DNA from: JAHJDS01 sp964569795
GTDB lineage: Bacteria > Desulfobacterota > Desulfarculia > Desulfarculales > JAHJDS01
DNA length: 64,000 bases
Reading direction: 5' to 3'
Assembly (NCBI GenBank): GCA_964569795.1
Contig: CAZMVB010000008.1
Span: forward strand, 1-64,000
A model generated the notes under the pieces. It searched no databases and was not told where the DNA came from. It worked only from the letters and a program-made list of their open reading frames with translations. This document shows positions 1-8,175 of this stretch, piece by piece. A program made the position numbers and the translations under genes. Within the stretch, counting starts at the first letter, position 1; every line of letters starts with the position of its first letter.

Positions 1-1
1 G

Positions 2-220
2 GTCTGCCGCAACACGGCGGCCAACACCTGCTCCATGCTGTCCGACGTCCTGGCCAGGCGGCGGACCGAGATCGATTTCATCAACGGTGCGGTGGTCGGC
101 CACGGCGCGGCCCTGGGGATCGCCACCCCGGTCAACGCGGTCTTGACCGACCTGGTGCGGACCATCGAGCAGAGTTACAAAGATGCGGCCTTCCCGGCCC
201 CCGGCCCGGAACAGACATGA
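2..220 (+). CDS. panE: 2-dehydropantoate 2-reductase, C-terminal part (partial)
   Basis: This is the 3' end of a gene that begins before the window. The visible residues include a Ser-Met-Leu-x-Asp-Val stretch followed by RRTEIDFINGAVV and then TPVN. This is the typical C-terminal helical domain of ketopantoate reductase, which reduces 2-dehydropantoate to pantoate with NADPH for coenzyme A synthesis. The Rossmann N-terminal domain is outside the window. The TGA stop at 218-220 overlaps the ATG of the next gene, so the two are probably co-transcribed. The assignment rests only on the C-terminal family pattern. Confidence 0.85.
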   Translation, partial: VCRNTAANTCSMLSDVLARRRTEIDFINGAVVGHGAALGIATPVNAVLTDLVRTIEQSYKDAAFPAPGPEQT

Positions 221-1299
221 AGGCCGTCCTCTTTTTCTCGGCCAAACCGCTTCATCCCCTGGGCCAGGGGGGCGGCGAGATCAGCGCCCACCTGCTCCTG
301 GACGCCCTGTTTCGGCAAGGCGTGGCCGTCGAGGCCCACGGGTCCCTGGATTGGTCCCGCAAGGACGATTTTCAGGACGCCCTGGACCGGGCCGGCCTGA
401 AACCGGACCGGGACGAGACCCCGGACCGGCGGGCGCTGACCTACGAGGCCCCCTATCCGGTCCGTCTCCATGACTCGGCCGATTTTTTTGCGTCGCGCCA
501 GGAGCGCCTGTCCCGACCCGACCCCGCCGTGGTCCTGCTCCAGGCCGAGGGCTGGCCCGAACTGGTCGGGCCGGTCAAAAGATCCGGCCGCCGGTCCGTC
601 GTTTTTGTCCACAACGCCGCCGAGGTCGAGGCCATCGCCCCCGAGATGGAAGATTCGCTGGACGTCCTGGCCGCGCCGTCGGCCTGGCTGGCCGGGCGCA
701 TCCGGCAGAAAACCGACCGGCCAATGCTGATCGTCCCCAGCCCCATCGCCCCGCCGACCAGGATCATCGAGACGCCGCCCGAGACGCGGCCGTTTATCAC
801 CTTTATCAACCCCATCCAGATCAAGGGCCGGGACATCTTCTTTGCCCTGGCCCGGGACCTGCTGGATGAAAAATTCCTGGTGGTCGAGAACTGGGGGGTC
901 CATCCCCTGACCCGCCAGGTGCTGGCCGCCTATCCCAACGTCACCTCGTGGCCGCGGCAGTCGGACATGACCCTCGTCTGGCGGAAAACACGGCTCCTGA
1001 TCGTCCCCTCCCAGGTGCCCGAGGCCTTCGGCCGGGTGGCCCCCGAGGCCCAGTTACAGGGCATCCCGGTCATCGCCAGCCGGCACGGCGGCCTGCCCGA
1101 GGCCGTGGGCGACGGCGGGCTACTGGTCGAGGATTTCACGGGCGAAAAAGCCTGGGTCCGGGCCATCCGCCGGGTGCTCGACGACCGGGACCTGTACGAC
1201 ACTCTCTCGGCCAAGGCCCGCCGCCGCCCGGTCAAATTCGAGCCGGACGGGGTGGCCGCGCGGTTTTGGCGGGAGTTGGAGACCCTGGTCGCTCCGTAA
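217..1299 (+). CDS. glycosyltransferase, GT4-like (group 1)
   Basis: A 360-residue protein with the two-lobed layout of GT-B glycosyltransferases. The C-terminal third has the nucleotide-sugar binding pattern PSQVPEAFGRVAPEAQ, followed by GIPVIASRHGGLPE and GGLLV, as in family 4 retaining enzymes. The N-terminal part begins with LFFSAKP and a Gly-rich turn (QGGGE) that fits the acceptor-side loop. No signal peptide or membrane segment is seen, so it is probably a cytosolic or membrane-associated enzyme transferring a sugar to a lipid or polysaccharide acceptor. The ATG overlaps the panE stop. Donor and acceptor cannot be read from sequence. Confidence 0.8.
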   Translation: MKAVLFFSAKPLHPLGQGGGEISAHLLLDALFRQGVAVEAHGSLDWSRKDDFQDALDRAGLKPDRDETPDRRALTYEAPYPVRLHDSADFFASRQERLSRPDPAVVLLQAEGWPELVGPVKRSGRRSVVFVHNAAEVEAIAPEMEDSLDVLAAPSAWLAGRIRQKTDRPMLIVPSPIAPPTRIIETPPETRPFITFINPIQIKGRDIFFALARDLLDEKFLVVENWGVHPLTRQVLAAYPNVTSWPRQSDMTLVWRKTRLLIVPSQVPEAFGRVAPEAQLQGIPVIASRHGGLPEAVGDGGLLVEDFTGEKAWVRAIRRVLDDRDLYDTLSAKARRRPVKFEPDGVAARFWRELETLVAP

Positions 1300-1392
1300 A
1301 TTTCTCAAGGGTGAAGGCCGGTAAAATGGCCACATCCGGGCTGACCCCGGCCGCGAGTCCTCCCGGAATGCCCTGAAATCCGGAAAAGGGCC

Positions 1393-1422
1393 TTGACTCC
1401 CCGGGCCGGCTCGTCCATTAAT
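1393..1422 (+). promoter_or_regulatory. sigma-70-like promoter of transketolase
   Basis: TTGACT at 1393-1398, an 18-base spacer and ATTAAT at 1417-1422. A TTG here is in frame with the transketolase gene, but it lies inside the -35 element. This favours the ATG at 1471 as the true start. Confidence 0.45.
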
Positions 1423-1470
1423 ACCCTATTTCCCGAAACCGGAATTTTTGATCACCTCGCGGAGCTGGAC

Positions 1471-3474
1471 ATGAGCCGGTCCTACACCGAGCTGGACGAA
1501 AAATGCGTGACCACCATCCGGATGCTGGCCGTGGACCAGGTCGAGCAGGCCAAATCCGGCCACCCGGGCATGCCCCTGGGCGCGGCGCCCATGGCCTACG
1601 TCTTGTGGGACTCGTTCTTGCGCTTCAGTCCCGGCCTTCCCAAGTGGCCCAACCGGGACCGATTCATCCTGTCCGCCGGCCACGGCTCGGCCCTGCAGTA
1701 CGCCCTCTTGCACCTGTACGGGTATGACCTTTCCCTGGACGAGCTGAAAAACTTCCGGCAATGGGCCTCGAAAACGCCGGGGCACCCCGAGTACGGCCCG
1801 ACCCCGGGCGTCGAGGCGACCACCGGTCCCCTGGGCCAGGGATTCGCCATGGGCGTGGGCATGGCCCTGGCCGAGCGTTTTTTGGCCGGAAAATTCAACC
1901 GGCCTGACTTTCCGATCATCGACCACTTCACCTGCGCCATCGTCAGCGACGGCGACCTGATGGAGGGCGTCGCCTCCGAGGCCGCCTCCCTGGCCGGGAC
2001 GCTCGGGCTGGGCAAGCTCATCTACCTCTACGACGACAACCACATCAGCATCGAAGGACCGACCGACCTGGCCTTTACCGAGGACCGGGCCGGGCGCTTT
2101 GCGGCCTATGGCTGGCAGGTGATCAAGGTCGCCGACGGCAACGACCTGGCAGCGATCCACGCGGCCATCCAGGAGGCCCGAGCAGATCTGGACCGGCCGT
2201 CCCTGATCCAGATCACGACCCACATCGGCTTTGGGACGCCCAAGCAGGACCACGCCTCGTCCCACGGCGAACCCCTGGGGGCCGAGGCCTGGGCCGCGGC
2301 CCGGGATTTTTATCACTGGCCGGAGGGCGAGAGGTTCGTCGTCCCCGAGGACGTCCGCGAGCACACCAGGCAGGCCGTGGCCCGGGGCGCCGACCTTCAG
2401 AAAAAATGGCTGACCCTGATGCAGGACTACCGGACCGAGCATCCCGACGACGCGGCTGAATTGGACCGCATGCTCCGGGGCGAACTGCCGGCCGACTTTT
2501 TCGGGGATGTGCCCGCCTTCGGCCCGGACGACGGACCGATGGCCACCCGGGCCGCCTCGGGCAAGGTGATAAACGCCCTGGCCGGGCGGGTGCCCGAACT
2601 GATCGGGGGCTCGGCCGACCTGGCCCCGTCCAACAAGACCTTCTTGAACGGGTACGACGACCTGCGCACGAACGGACCAAGGTCCCGCAATATACACTTC
2701 GGGGTCCGGGAACACGTCATGGGGGCCATGGTCAACGGGATGGCCCTCCACGGCGGGGTGCGCCCCTATGGCGGCACCTTCCTGGTCTTCGCCGACTACA
2801 TGCGACCGGCCATCCGCCTGGCCGCCCTGATGGACGTCCCGTCCATCTTCATCTTCACCCACGATTCGATCGGCGTGGGCGAGGACGGGCCGACCCACCA
2901 GCCCGTGGAACACGCCATGTCCCTCCGGGTTATCCCCAATCTGTGCGTCATCCGCCCGGCCGACGCGGGCGAGACCGCCGCCGCCTGGAAGGTGGCCCTG
3001 GAACGTAAATCCCCGACTGCCTTGCTGCTCTCTCGCCAGAAGCTGCCCGTCCTGGATCCGGCCCGTTTCGACACCGCAGCCGGCCTGGCCCGGGGCGGCT
3101 ATGTCCTGGTCGAGGGCACGGACCGGCCCGACCTGATCCTGATCGCCTCGGGCTCCGAGGTCCATCTGGCCCTGGCCGCGGCCGCCAAGCTCGGCGAGCA
3201 AGGCCGGAAGGTCAGGGTGGTCTCCCTACCCTGCTTCGAGCTGTTCGAGGCCCAGCCCGAGGCGTACCGGGACGAAGTCCTGCCGCCCTCTGTCGCGGCC
3301 CGGCTGGCCATCGAGGCGGGCGTCACCCTCGGCTGGGAGCGCTACGTGGGCGACCGGGGCGACGTCCTGGGACTGGATCGCTTCGGGGCCTCGGCCCCGG
3401 GCGGGGTGGTCTTCCAGCACCTGGGCTTCACCGTGGACCATGTCCTCGAGCGGGCCCTGACCCTGCTCGACTGA
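1471..3474 (+). CDS. tkt: transketolase
   Basis: A 667-residue thiamine-diphosphate enzyme that moves two-carbon ketol units between sugar phosphates in the non-oxidative pentose phosphate pathway. The N-terminus has SGHPGMPLGAAP, then HGSALQYALL and GPLGQGFAMGVGMA. The ThDP/Mg segment is at SDGDLMEGV and the pyrimidine domain has HDSIGVGEDGPTHQP. Length and order match full-length bacterial transketolase. The ATG at 1471 is chosen because GGAG lies 7 bases upstream and an in-frame TTG at 1393 sits in the promoter. Immediately downstream are remnants of the oxidative pentose phosphate genes, so this was probably once a tkt-gnd-zwf-pgl type locus. Confidence 0.96.
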   Translation: MSRSYTELDEKCVTTIRMLAVDQVEQAKSGHPGMPLGAAPMAYVLWDSFLRFSPGLPKWPNRDRFILSAGHGSALQYALLHLYGYDLSLDELKNFRQWASKTPGHPEYGPTPGVEATTGPLGQGFAMGVGMALAERFLAGKFNRPDFPIIDHFTCAIVSDGDLMEGVASEAASLAGTLGLGKLIYLYDDNHISIEGPTDLAFTEDRAGRFAAYGWQVIKVADGNDLAAIHAAIQEARADLDRPSLIQITTHIGFGTPKQDHASSHGEPLGAEAWAAARDFYHWPEGERFVVPEDVREHTRQAVARGADLQKKWLTLMQDYRTEHPDDAAELDRMLRGELPADFFGDVPAFGPDDGPMATRAASGKVINALAGRVPELIGGSADLAPSNKTFLNGYDDLRTNGPRSRNIHFGVREHVMGAMVNGMALHGGVRPYGGTFLVFADYMRPAIRLAALMDVPSIFIFTHDSIGVGEDGPTHQPVEHAMSLRVIPNLCVIRPADAGETAAAWKVALERKSPTALLLSRQKLPVLDPARFDTAAGLARGGYVLVEGTDRPDLILIASGSEVHLALAAAAKLGEQGRKVRVVSLPCFELFEAQPEAYRDEVLPPSVAARLAIEAGVTLGWERYVGDRGDVLGLDRFGASAPGGVVFQHLGFTVDHVLERALTLLD

Positions 3475-3618
3475 CGCCCCGGCCGCCCGTCTGGAAAAAC
3501 GGTCCGCGCCTTGACAGGGCCGCCCGTCTGGCCAAGACTTGAGACATCAGCACCCAACTCCAGCCGGTCCCGGTCCTGACCGGTCTGTACCCGGCTAATC
3601 CTGTCCAGGGAGAGAGAC

Positions 3619-3720
3619 ATGCGTCTAGCCATGGTCGGCCTGGGGCGCATGGGCCTGAACATGGCCCGGCGGCTCATCCGCGGCGGACACGAGGTGGTGG
3701 CCTGCAACCGCGGCTTTTGA
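3619..3720 (+). pseudogene. gnd: 6-phosphogluconate dehydrogenase, N-terminal remnant
   Basis: A strong ribosome binding site (AGGGAGAGAG, 3607-3616) precedes an ATG that encodes 33 residues and then TGA. The peptide reads as the first beta-alpha-beta unit of a decarboxylating 6-phosphogluconate dehydrogenase: the dinucleotide motif GLGRMGLNM is followed by RLIRGGHEVVACNR. After Asn-Arg the homology stops abruptly and is replaced by Gly-Phe-stop. The remaining roughly 270 or more residues of the family are missing. The family call rests on this short but very typical segment; other beta-hydroxyacid dehydrogenases share the motif, but the neighbouring pgl remnant supports gnd. Confidence 0.75.
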
Positions 3721-3959
3721 GACTGAAATGTGGGTGGTCCGGGTCGAGGGCAAAACGGCCACCGCCCCTGCCCCGGCTGACGTTCACCCTGCCAATGATC
3801 AATCACGCCCGGACCGTGGTCTTCCTGGCAACGGGCCAGGCCAAGCGGGCGGTGGTCGAGGCCGTTCTCGGGGACGCCCCGGAGGCGGATCGTTATCCGG
3901 CCGCCCGGGTCAAGGCCGCCGAGCGCCTGGTCTGGCTGGTTTCGCATCGGTCCGAGTGA
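3717..3959 (+). pseudogene. pgl: 6-phosphogluconolactonase, C-terminal remnant
   Basis: From about 3775 to the TGA at 3957-3959 the reading frame encodes the end of a 6-phosphogluconolactonase (DevB/Pgl type). The pattern RLTFTLPMIN is followed by ARTVVFLATGQAK, then RYPAARVKA and LVWLV, which is the family's C-terminal strand-helix-strand. The N-terminal three quarters, including the substrate-binding region, is absent. The segment 3721-3775 matches neither gene clearly. The frame differs from that of the gnd fragment, so no fused protein is made. Together the two pieces look like one internal deletion that removed most of gnd, probably zwf, and most of pgl. Confidence 0.72.
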
Positions 3960-4043
3960 CGTCCGGGGACTGACCGGGTTGCACCCGGCGGCCCCTGGTG
4001 TAAACTTGACCTAACTTTCAGTATTTTTCAGGGAGAGGACCTG

Positions 4044-4379
4044 ATGAGCGAAGTCTATTACGACCCGCGGGATCTGCCCAACTTCGAGCAGATCGGGGCC
4101 GAGGCCCCGGCCATGGCCCAAAAATTCTTCGATTACTACCAGGCCGTGTTCGCCGAGGGGGAGTTGACCGAGCGGGAAAAGTCGCTCATCGCCCTGGCCG
4201 TGGCCCACACCATCCAGTGCCCCTACTGCATCGAGGCCTACACCCGGGCCTGCCTGGAAAAGGGGTCCAACACGGCCGAGATGACCGAGGCGGTCCACGT
4301 GGCCACGGCCATTCGGGGCGGGGCGTCCCTGATCCACGGCCTGCAGATGCGCCGTCTGGCCGAAAAGCTGTCCATGTAG
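4044..4379 (+). CDS. AhpD-like / carboxymuconolactone decarboxylase family protein (arsenosugar cluster)
   Basis: A 111-residue all-helical protein of the AhpD/carboxymuconolactone decarboxylase superfamily. The redox motif C59-P-Y-C62 follows an AHTIQ helix; in this superfamily such a pair acts in thiol-dependent peroxide or disulfide chemistry. It ends 9 bases before the ArsS gene, and small AhpD-like proteins commonly accompany ArsS in arsenosugar gene clusters. A good ribosome binding site (GGGAGAGG) lies before the ATG. Its exact substrate is unknown. I infer a role as redox partner or accessory factor for the arsenic pathway from position only. Confidence 0.75.
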   Translation: MSEVYYDPRDLPNFEQIGAEAPAMAQKFFDYYQAVFAEGELTEREKSLIALAVAHTIQCPYCIEAYTRACLEKGSNTAEMTEAVHVATAIRGGASLIHGLQMRRLAEKLSM

Positions 4380-4388
4380 GGGCGCACC

Positions 4389-5363
4389 TTGGCCTGGGCC
4401 GAAACCGCCACGGAGACCTTCCCGGCCACCCTGGCCCGTCACGGCAAGACCCTGGTCCGGGACCGGACCGAGACCCTGCAGATCAACGTCGGCCTGCGGT
4501 GCAACCAGGTCTGCCGGCACTGCCATCTCGACTGCGGCCCGGGCCGGACCGAACTCATGGACCGCGACACGGTCGAGGCGGTCGTGGCCTACGCCGACCG
4601 GGGAGGGTTCAAGCTGGCCGACGTGACCGGCGGCGCCCCGGAACTCAACCCCCACATCGAGCGGCTGATCGACGGCTTGACCCGGGTCGTGCCCCGGGTC
4701 AGCTTCCGGGCCAATTTGACCGCCATCCAGGACCCGGACCGGACCGGTCTGATGGACCTGCTGGCCGAGCGGGGAGTAATCGTCTTTGCCAGCCTGCCGG
4801 CCGTCTCGGCCGCCCAGACCGACGCCCAGCGCGGCCGGGGCGTGTTTAGGCGCTCCATCGAGGGACTGCGCCGCCTCAACGACCTGGGCTACGGCATAGG
4901 CGGCTCCGGACTCGAACTGAACCTGGTCAGCAACCCGGCCGGGGCCTTTTTGCCCCCGGGCCAGGATCAGGCCGACAGGCGCTTCAAGCGTGAACTGGGA
5001 CGCCGTTTCGGCCTGAGCATCTCCCAAACCCTGACATTCGCCAACGTCCCCCTGGGCCGGTTCGAGGAGTGGCTCAGGGTTTCCGGAAATTACGAGGACT
5101 ATCTGGCCAAACTGGTCGCCGGCTTCAACCCCTGCGCCGTGGACGCCTTGATGTGCCGGACCCTTATCTGCGTGCGCTGGGACGGCGTCTTGTTCGACTG
5201 CGACTTCAACCTGGCCGCCGGGCTCCCCCTGGGCGGACAGCGGGTCCACGTCTCGGACCTGGACGGTCCGCCCGGACCGGGCTCCCCCATCGCCGTGTCC
5301 GACCACTGTTACACCTGCACGGCCGGTACCGGTTTCACCTGAGCGGGCGCTATTGTGGCTTGA
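4389..5363 (+). CDS. arsS: arsenosugar biosynthesis radical SAM protein ArsS, probable selenoprotein (in-frame TGA at 5340)
   Basis: A radical SAM enzyme of the ArsS type, thought to join a 5'-deoxyadenosyl group to methylated arsenic during arsenosugar synthesis. The [4Fe-4S]/SAM motif is C38-x3-C42-x2-C45 in the run CNQVCRHCHLDCG, followed by DVTGGAPELNP. The C-terminal DUF3641-like domain has C151-C157-type cysteines and ends DHCYTCTAGTGFT before a TGA at 5340-5342. In this family the same place normally carries one more Cys, or Sec, followed by a short Gly/Ala tail. Here the frame continues as AGAIVA to a second TGA at 5361-5363, and a hairpin follows the first TGA. I therefore extend the gene through 5340 as selenocysteine 318. 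If the TGA is a plain stop, the protein is 317 residues. The start is TTG. Confidence 0.78.
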
Positions 5364-5374
5364 GTTTTAAGCCA
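5343..5374 (+). promoter_or_regulatory. candidate bacterial SECIS hairpin of arsS
   Basis: TGGCTT (5356-5361) pairs with AAGCCA (5369-5374) around the loop GAGTTTT. The loop begins 19 bases after the TGA, and its first base is G. Both features fit the general description of bacterial SECIS elements: a small apical loop with an early G, about 16-37 bases after UGA. The stem has only six base pairs, and the hairpin overlaps the second stop, so support is moderate. Confidence 0.45.
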
Positions 5375-5388
5375 ATATATTTTATAAG

Positions 5389-6183
5389 ATGACCCCCGTG
5401 ATGCCGTTTTTTGCTCGACGGCCGGACAATCGCGTAATCCCTGTTTACCACCGCATTACGGAGCGCCCCATCGAACCGCCGGATGCGAAATCCCCCTGGT
5501 GGTGGGTCAAGCCGGCCATCGGCCTGAGCCTGGTGGGGGCCCTGGCCGGCCTGGCCCTGGCCTGGGACATGGGGCGCCTGGTGGACCTGATCCGGTCCTG
5601 GCTGACCGGACTCGGGGTCTGGGGCTGGCTGCTGTTCATCGGCCTCTATACGCTGGTGTCCGTGGCGGCCCTGCCCGGTACGATCATGGGCGCCCTGGCC
5701 GGTCTGCTTTACCATCCCCTGATCGGGGTGGCCCTGGCCAGCCTGGGGTCCACGGCCGGGGCGGCGGCCGCCTTCATCGTCGGCCGCTATTTCGCCCGGG
5801 GCGCGGTCATCCGCCTGATCGCCGGCCGGCCCCGGTTCGAAAAAATGGACCGGCTGTCCCGGGACCACGGGGGGACCCTGGTCGTCCTGTCCCGGCTGAT
5901 GCTGCTGCCCCACAACGGCACCAATTACTTCTTCGGCCTGACCCGGATCGGCTTCTGGAAATACGTCTTCTGGTCCTGGGTGGGCATGTTTCCCTCGACC
6001 ACCTTTGTGGTCATCACCACCCGGGCCGCGGCCGAGGGGGCCGAGGGCCACTTTCCGTGGCACTGCCTGGGCCTGGCCGCCGGGATACTGGTGATCATGA
6101 TCTGGTTCATTCGGTTGGCCCGCCGCCGCTACCGGGCCCTCGAGGCCGAAGGCCCCCCCGTCGATCCCGCCTCCGGGCCATGA
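5389..6183 (+). CDS. TVP38/TMEM64 (DedA-like, SNARE-associated) membrane protein
   Basis: A 264-residue integral membrane protein. After a basic N-terminal tail there is a membrane segment near residues 44-64. The conserved VTT-domain core follows: PGTIMGALAGLLY, then GSTAGAAAAFIVGRYFAR, and later SRLMLLPHNGTNYFFGLTRIGF, with further hydrophobic segments at the end. Members of this family act as lipid scramblase-like or transport-associated proteins, and a copy is often found beside ArsS in arsenosugar clusters. It begins 25 bases after the extended arsS frame. Three possible starts lie close together (ATG 5389, GTG 5398, ATG 5401) and no strong ribosome binding site separates them. Confidence 0.82.
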   Translation: MTPVMPFFARRPDNRVIPVYHRITERPIEPPDAKSPWWWVKPAIGLSLVGALAGLALAWDMGRLVDLIRSWLTGLGVWGWLLFIGLYTLVSVAALPGTIMGALAGLLYHPLIGVALASLGSTAGAAAAFIVGRYFARGAVIRLIAGRPRFEKMDRLSRDHGGTLVVLSRLMLLPHNGTNYFFGLTRIGFWKYVFWSWVGMFPSTTFVVITTRAAAEGAEGHFPWHCLGLAAGILVIMIWFIRLARRRYRALEAEGPPVDPASGP

Positions 6184-6242
6184 CGCCAGCCCCAAAAGAT
6201 GGTACACTATCATGACCGGCGGCCAGGGACGTCGGGTCTTTT

Positions 6243-6425
6243 TTAAACCCGGATTATTCATGAGGGTTCGTGGCGAGGCGTCGATATCCCGAGCGAGGGG
6301 CGAAGTTGGAGCCATTTTGGCGCGGAGGCATAGTTGTCACTATGTCGAGCACCAAAATGGCGAAACTAGCCCCGCAGCCGGGATAGCGGCGCCGTAGTAG
6401 AAGCCTCATGAATAATCCGGGTTAA
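6243..6425. mobile_element. MITE-like palindromic element with 20-bp terminal inverted repeats
   Basis: Perfect 20-base inverted repeats, AACCCGGATTATTCATGAGG at 6246-6265 and its complement at 6404-6423, bound about 183 bases with no gene. TTAA occurs at both edges (6243-6246 and 6422-6425), as expected of a TTAA target duplication. Inside, GCCATTTTGG (6311-6320) pairs with CCAAAATGGC (6352-6361), and CATAGT with ACTATG at the centre, so almost the whole element folds back on itself. It lies between the TVP38 gene and the methyltransferase, ending only 3 bases before the latter's ribosome binding site. It is probably a non-autonomous insertion mobilised in trans. The transposase family cannot be named from this window. 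Confidence 0.7.
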
Positions 6426-6439
6426 ACAGGAGGGAGTCC

Positions 6440-7444
6440 ATGCCCAAGGACCGGGTGCCGTCGGAATCGGTCGAGTTCGTCAGGTGGCTGCGGGGCCTGA
6501 ACCTGTCGATCATGCCCGCCCTGGCCATGTCCGCCGCGGCCGAACTGGGATTGTTCGGCCGGCTGGGGGTGCCGGTCACGCCCCGGGAGGTGGCCCAGGA
6601 GACCGGTTACAACGAGCGCGGCCTCGAGATCCTGCTGGACGCCCTGACCGGGCTGAAGGTCCTGGACAAGCGCCAGGGCAAATACGCCCTGACCGAACCG
6701 GCCCACCTCTTTCTGGGCACGGACGACGTCAACTCGTTCGAGCCCTACCTGCTCCACCTCTATCAGATCGCCCCCGGCTGGCTCCGGCTGCCCGAGGTCA
6801 TCCGCCGCGGGACGCCCGTCGAGCGCAAGCCGGACGACGCCAGATACATCAACTTGACCCTGGGCCTGGGGGCCAGCAACCGTCCCCTGGCCGATCGGCT
6901 TTGCCGCCGGTGGCCGGGGCCGGCGCCCAAGAAGATCCTGGACGTGGGCTGCGGCGCGGCCAGCTGGAGCCGGCCCTTTGTGGAGCGTGAGCCCGAGGCC
7001 CGCGGCTACGCCCTGGACCGCCCGGCCGTGATCCAGGGCGCGGCCCAGGTCTTTCTCGGCCGGCTGGGCCTTCAAGAGCGCTACGCCTTTATCGAGGGCG
7101 ATTACTGGGAGGCGGACTGGGGCCAGGACTATGACCTGGTCCTCCTGGGCCACCTGTGCCACAGCCTGGGGCCCACTGAAATCGTCGAGCTGTTCCGCCT
7201 GGCCCGGCGGGCGACCGGCCCCGGGGGCCGGGTGGCGGTCATCGACTTCCTGGCCGACGACGAGCGGCAGGAGGTCCTGTTCCCGCTCCTGTTCGCCCTG
7301 AACATGCTGGCCCACACCCGTCAGGGCAAGACCTACACCGCTGTCGAGTACGCTCAGTTCCTGAAAGAGGCCGAACTGACTTTGATCGACCAAATAAATT
7401 TAACCGAGTCCATCGGCCTGGCCGCTATGATCGCCGCCCCGTGA
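6440..7444 (+). CDS. SAM-dependent O-methyltransferase, acetylserotonin/hydroxyindole type
   Basis: A 334-residue enzyme. Residues 1 to about 110 form the winged-helix dimerisation domain of the plant-type/bacterial O-methyltransferase family (AAELGLFGRL, then GYNERGLEILLDAL). The catalytic domain has the SAM motif ILDVGCGAASWS, then GYALDRPAV, GDYWEADWG and LVLLGHLCHSLG. These features fit Methyltransf_2-type enzymes acting on small hydroxylated or other substrates. The substrate is unknown. It lacks the Cys pattern expected of an arsenite methyltransferase (ArsM), so it should not be read as the missing partner of ArsS. An AGGAGGG site precedes the ATG, immediately after the MITE. Confidence 0.85.
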   Translation: MPKDRVPSESVEFVRWLRGLNLSIMPALAMSAAAELGLFGRLGVPVTPREVAQETGYNERGLEILLDALTGLKVLDKRQGKYALTEPAHLFLGTDDVNSFEPYLLHLYQIAPGWLRLPEVIRRGTPVERKPDDARYINLTLGLGASNRPLADRLCRRWPGPAPKKILDVGCGAASWSRPFVEREPEARGYALDRPAVIQGAAQVFLGRLGLQERYAFIEGDYWEADWGQDYDLVLLGHLCHSLGPTEIVELFRLARRATGPGGRVAVIDFLADDERQEVLFPLLFALNMLAHTRQGKTYTAVEYAQFLKEAELTLIDQINLTESIGLAAMIAAP

Positions 7445-8175
7445 ATCAGCCCCCTTTGAGCCGGAAGGTCTGCCACCGCTTCGAGACGCCTCTGATCCGC
7501 GGCCGGCTGATCAGGCGCTACCAGCGGTTTCTGGCCGACGTTCGCCTGGACGACGGCCGCCGGGTGACGGCCCATTGCCCCAACTCGGGTTCGATGAAGG
7601 GCTGCCTTGTGAACGGGGCGGCCGTCCGGCTGAGCCATGACCCGAATCCGGCGCGCCGGACCGAGTACACCTGGCAGATGATCCGCATCGGCCGGGTCTG
7701 GGTCGGGATCAACACCCTCCTGCCCAACGCCCTCGCGGCCCAGGCCGCCGCCCAGCGGGCCCTGCCCCTCTTCCGGGACGCGGTGGCGGTCAGGCGCGAG
7801 GTCAAGATGGGGGCCCACAGCCGGGTCGATCTGGTGGTCGATCTGGTTTCCGGGGAAAAACTGTACGTCGAGGTCAAGAACGTGACCCTGGTGGAGGACG
7901 GGAAGGCCCGGTTTCCGGACGCGGTCACCTCTCGCGGGGCCAAACACCTTCGGGAACTGATCCGGGTCAACCGAACCCCGGGCCGGAGGGCGGCCCAGTG
8001 CTACGTGGTCCAGCGGGCCGACGCCGACCGGTTCGGACCGGCGGCCGACATCGATCCCGAGTACGCCCGCTGGTACGGCCGGGCCCGCCGGGCCGGGGTC
8101 GAAACCATCGTCTTCCAGGCCAGTGTTTCGCCCCAAAGGGTATGTCTGGTCCGGACCCTGCCGGCGCTTGACTGA
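7441..8175 (+). CDS. sfsA: SfsA-like DNA/RNA nuclease
   Basis: A 244-residue protein matching the SfsA family over its full length. The N-terminal OB-like part has RYQRFLADV and the family hallmark CPNSGSMKGC at residues 46-55. The PD-(D/E)XK-like C-terminal part has SRVDLVV, then YVEVKNVTL and FPDAVTSRGAKHL. SfsA was first described as a sugar fermentation stimulation protein and is now regarded as a nucleic-acid-binding nuclease. The GTG start overlaps the stop of the methyltransferase gene (GTGA), so translation is probably coupled. Confidence 0.9.
   Translation: MNQPPLSRKVCHRFETPLIRGRLIRRYQRFLADVRLDDGRRVTAHCPNSGSMKGCLVNGAAVRLSHDPNPARRTEYTWQMIRIGRVWVGINTLLPNALAAQAAAQRALPLFRDAVAVRREVKMGAHSRVDLVVDLVSGEKLYVEVKNVTLVEDGKARFPDAVTSRGAKHLRELIRVNRTPGRRAAQCYVVQRADADRFGPAADIDPEYARWYGRARRAGVETIVFQASVSPQRVCLVRTLPALD

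Noticed and set aside
1393..1470. Longer transketolase start at TTG 1393
   Set aside because: That codon lies in the -35 element of a promoter, and the ATG at 1471 has a ribosome binding site and gives the family's normal N-terminus.
1426..3201. Long open frame on the minus strand opposite transketolase, and similar long frames opposite other genes
   Set aside because: In GC-rich DNA such frames arise by chance. Their products are low-complexity Gly/Gln/Asp-rich with no motifs, whereas the plus-strand protein is clearly transketolase.
3481..3531. 14-bp direct repeat GGCCGCCCGTCTGG twice, as possible target duplication of an insertion
   Set aside because: Only 23 bases lie between the copies, and neither flank shows an element.
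6440..7444. Arsenite methyltransferase ArsM partner of ArsS
   Set aside because: The protein has the dimerisation and SAM motifs of O-methyltransferases and lacks the conserved Cys of ArsM.
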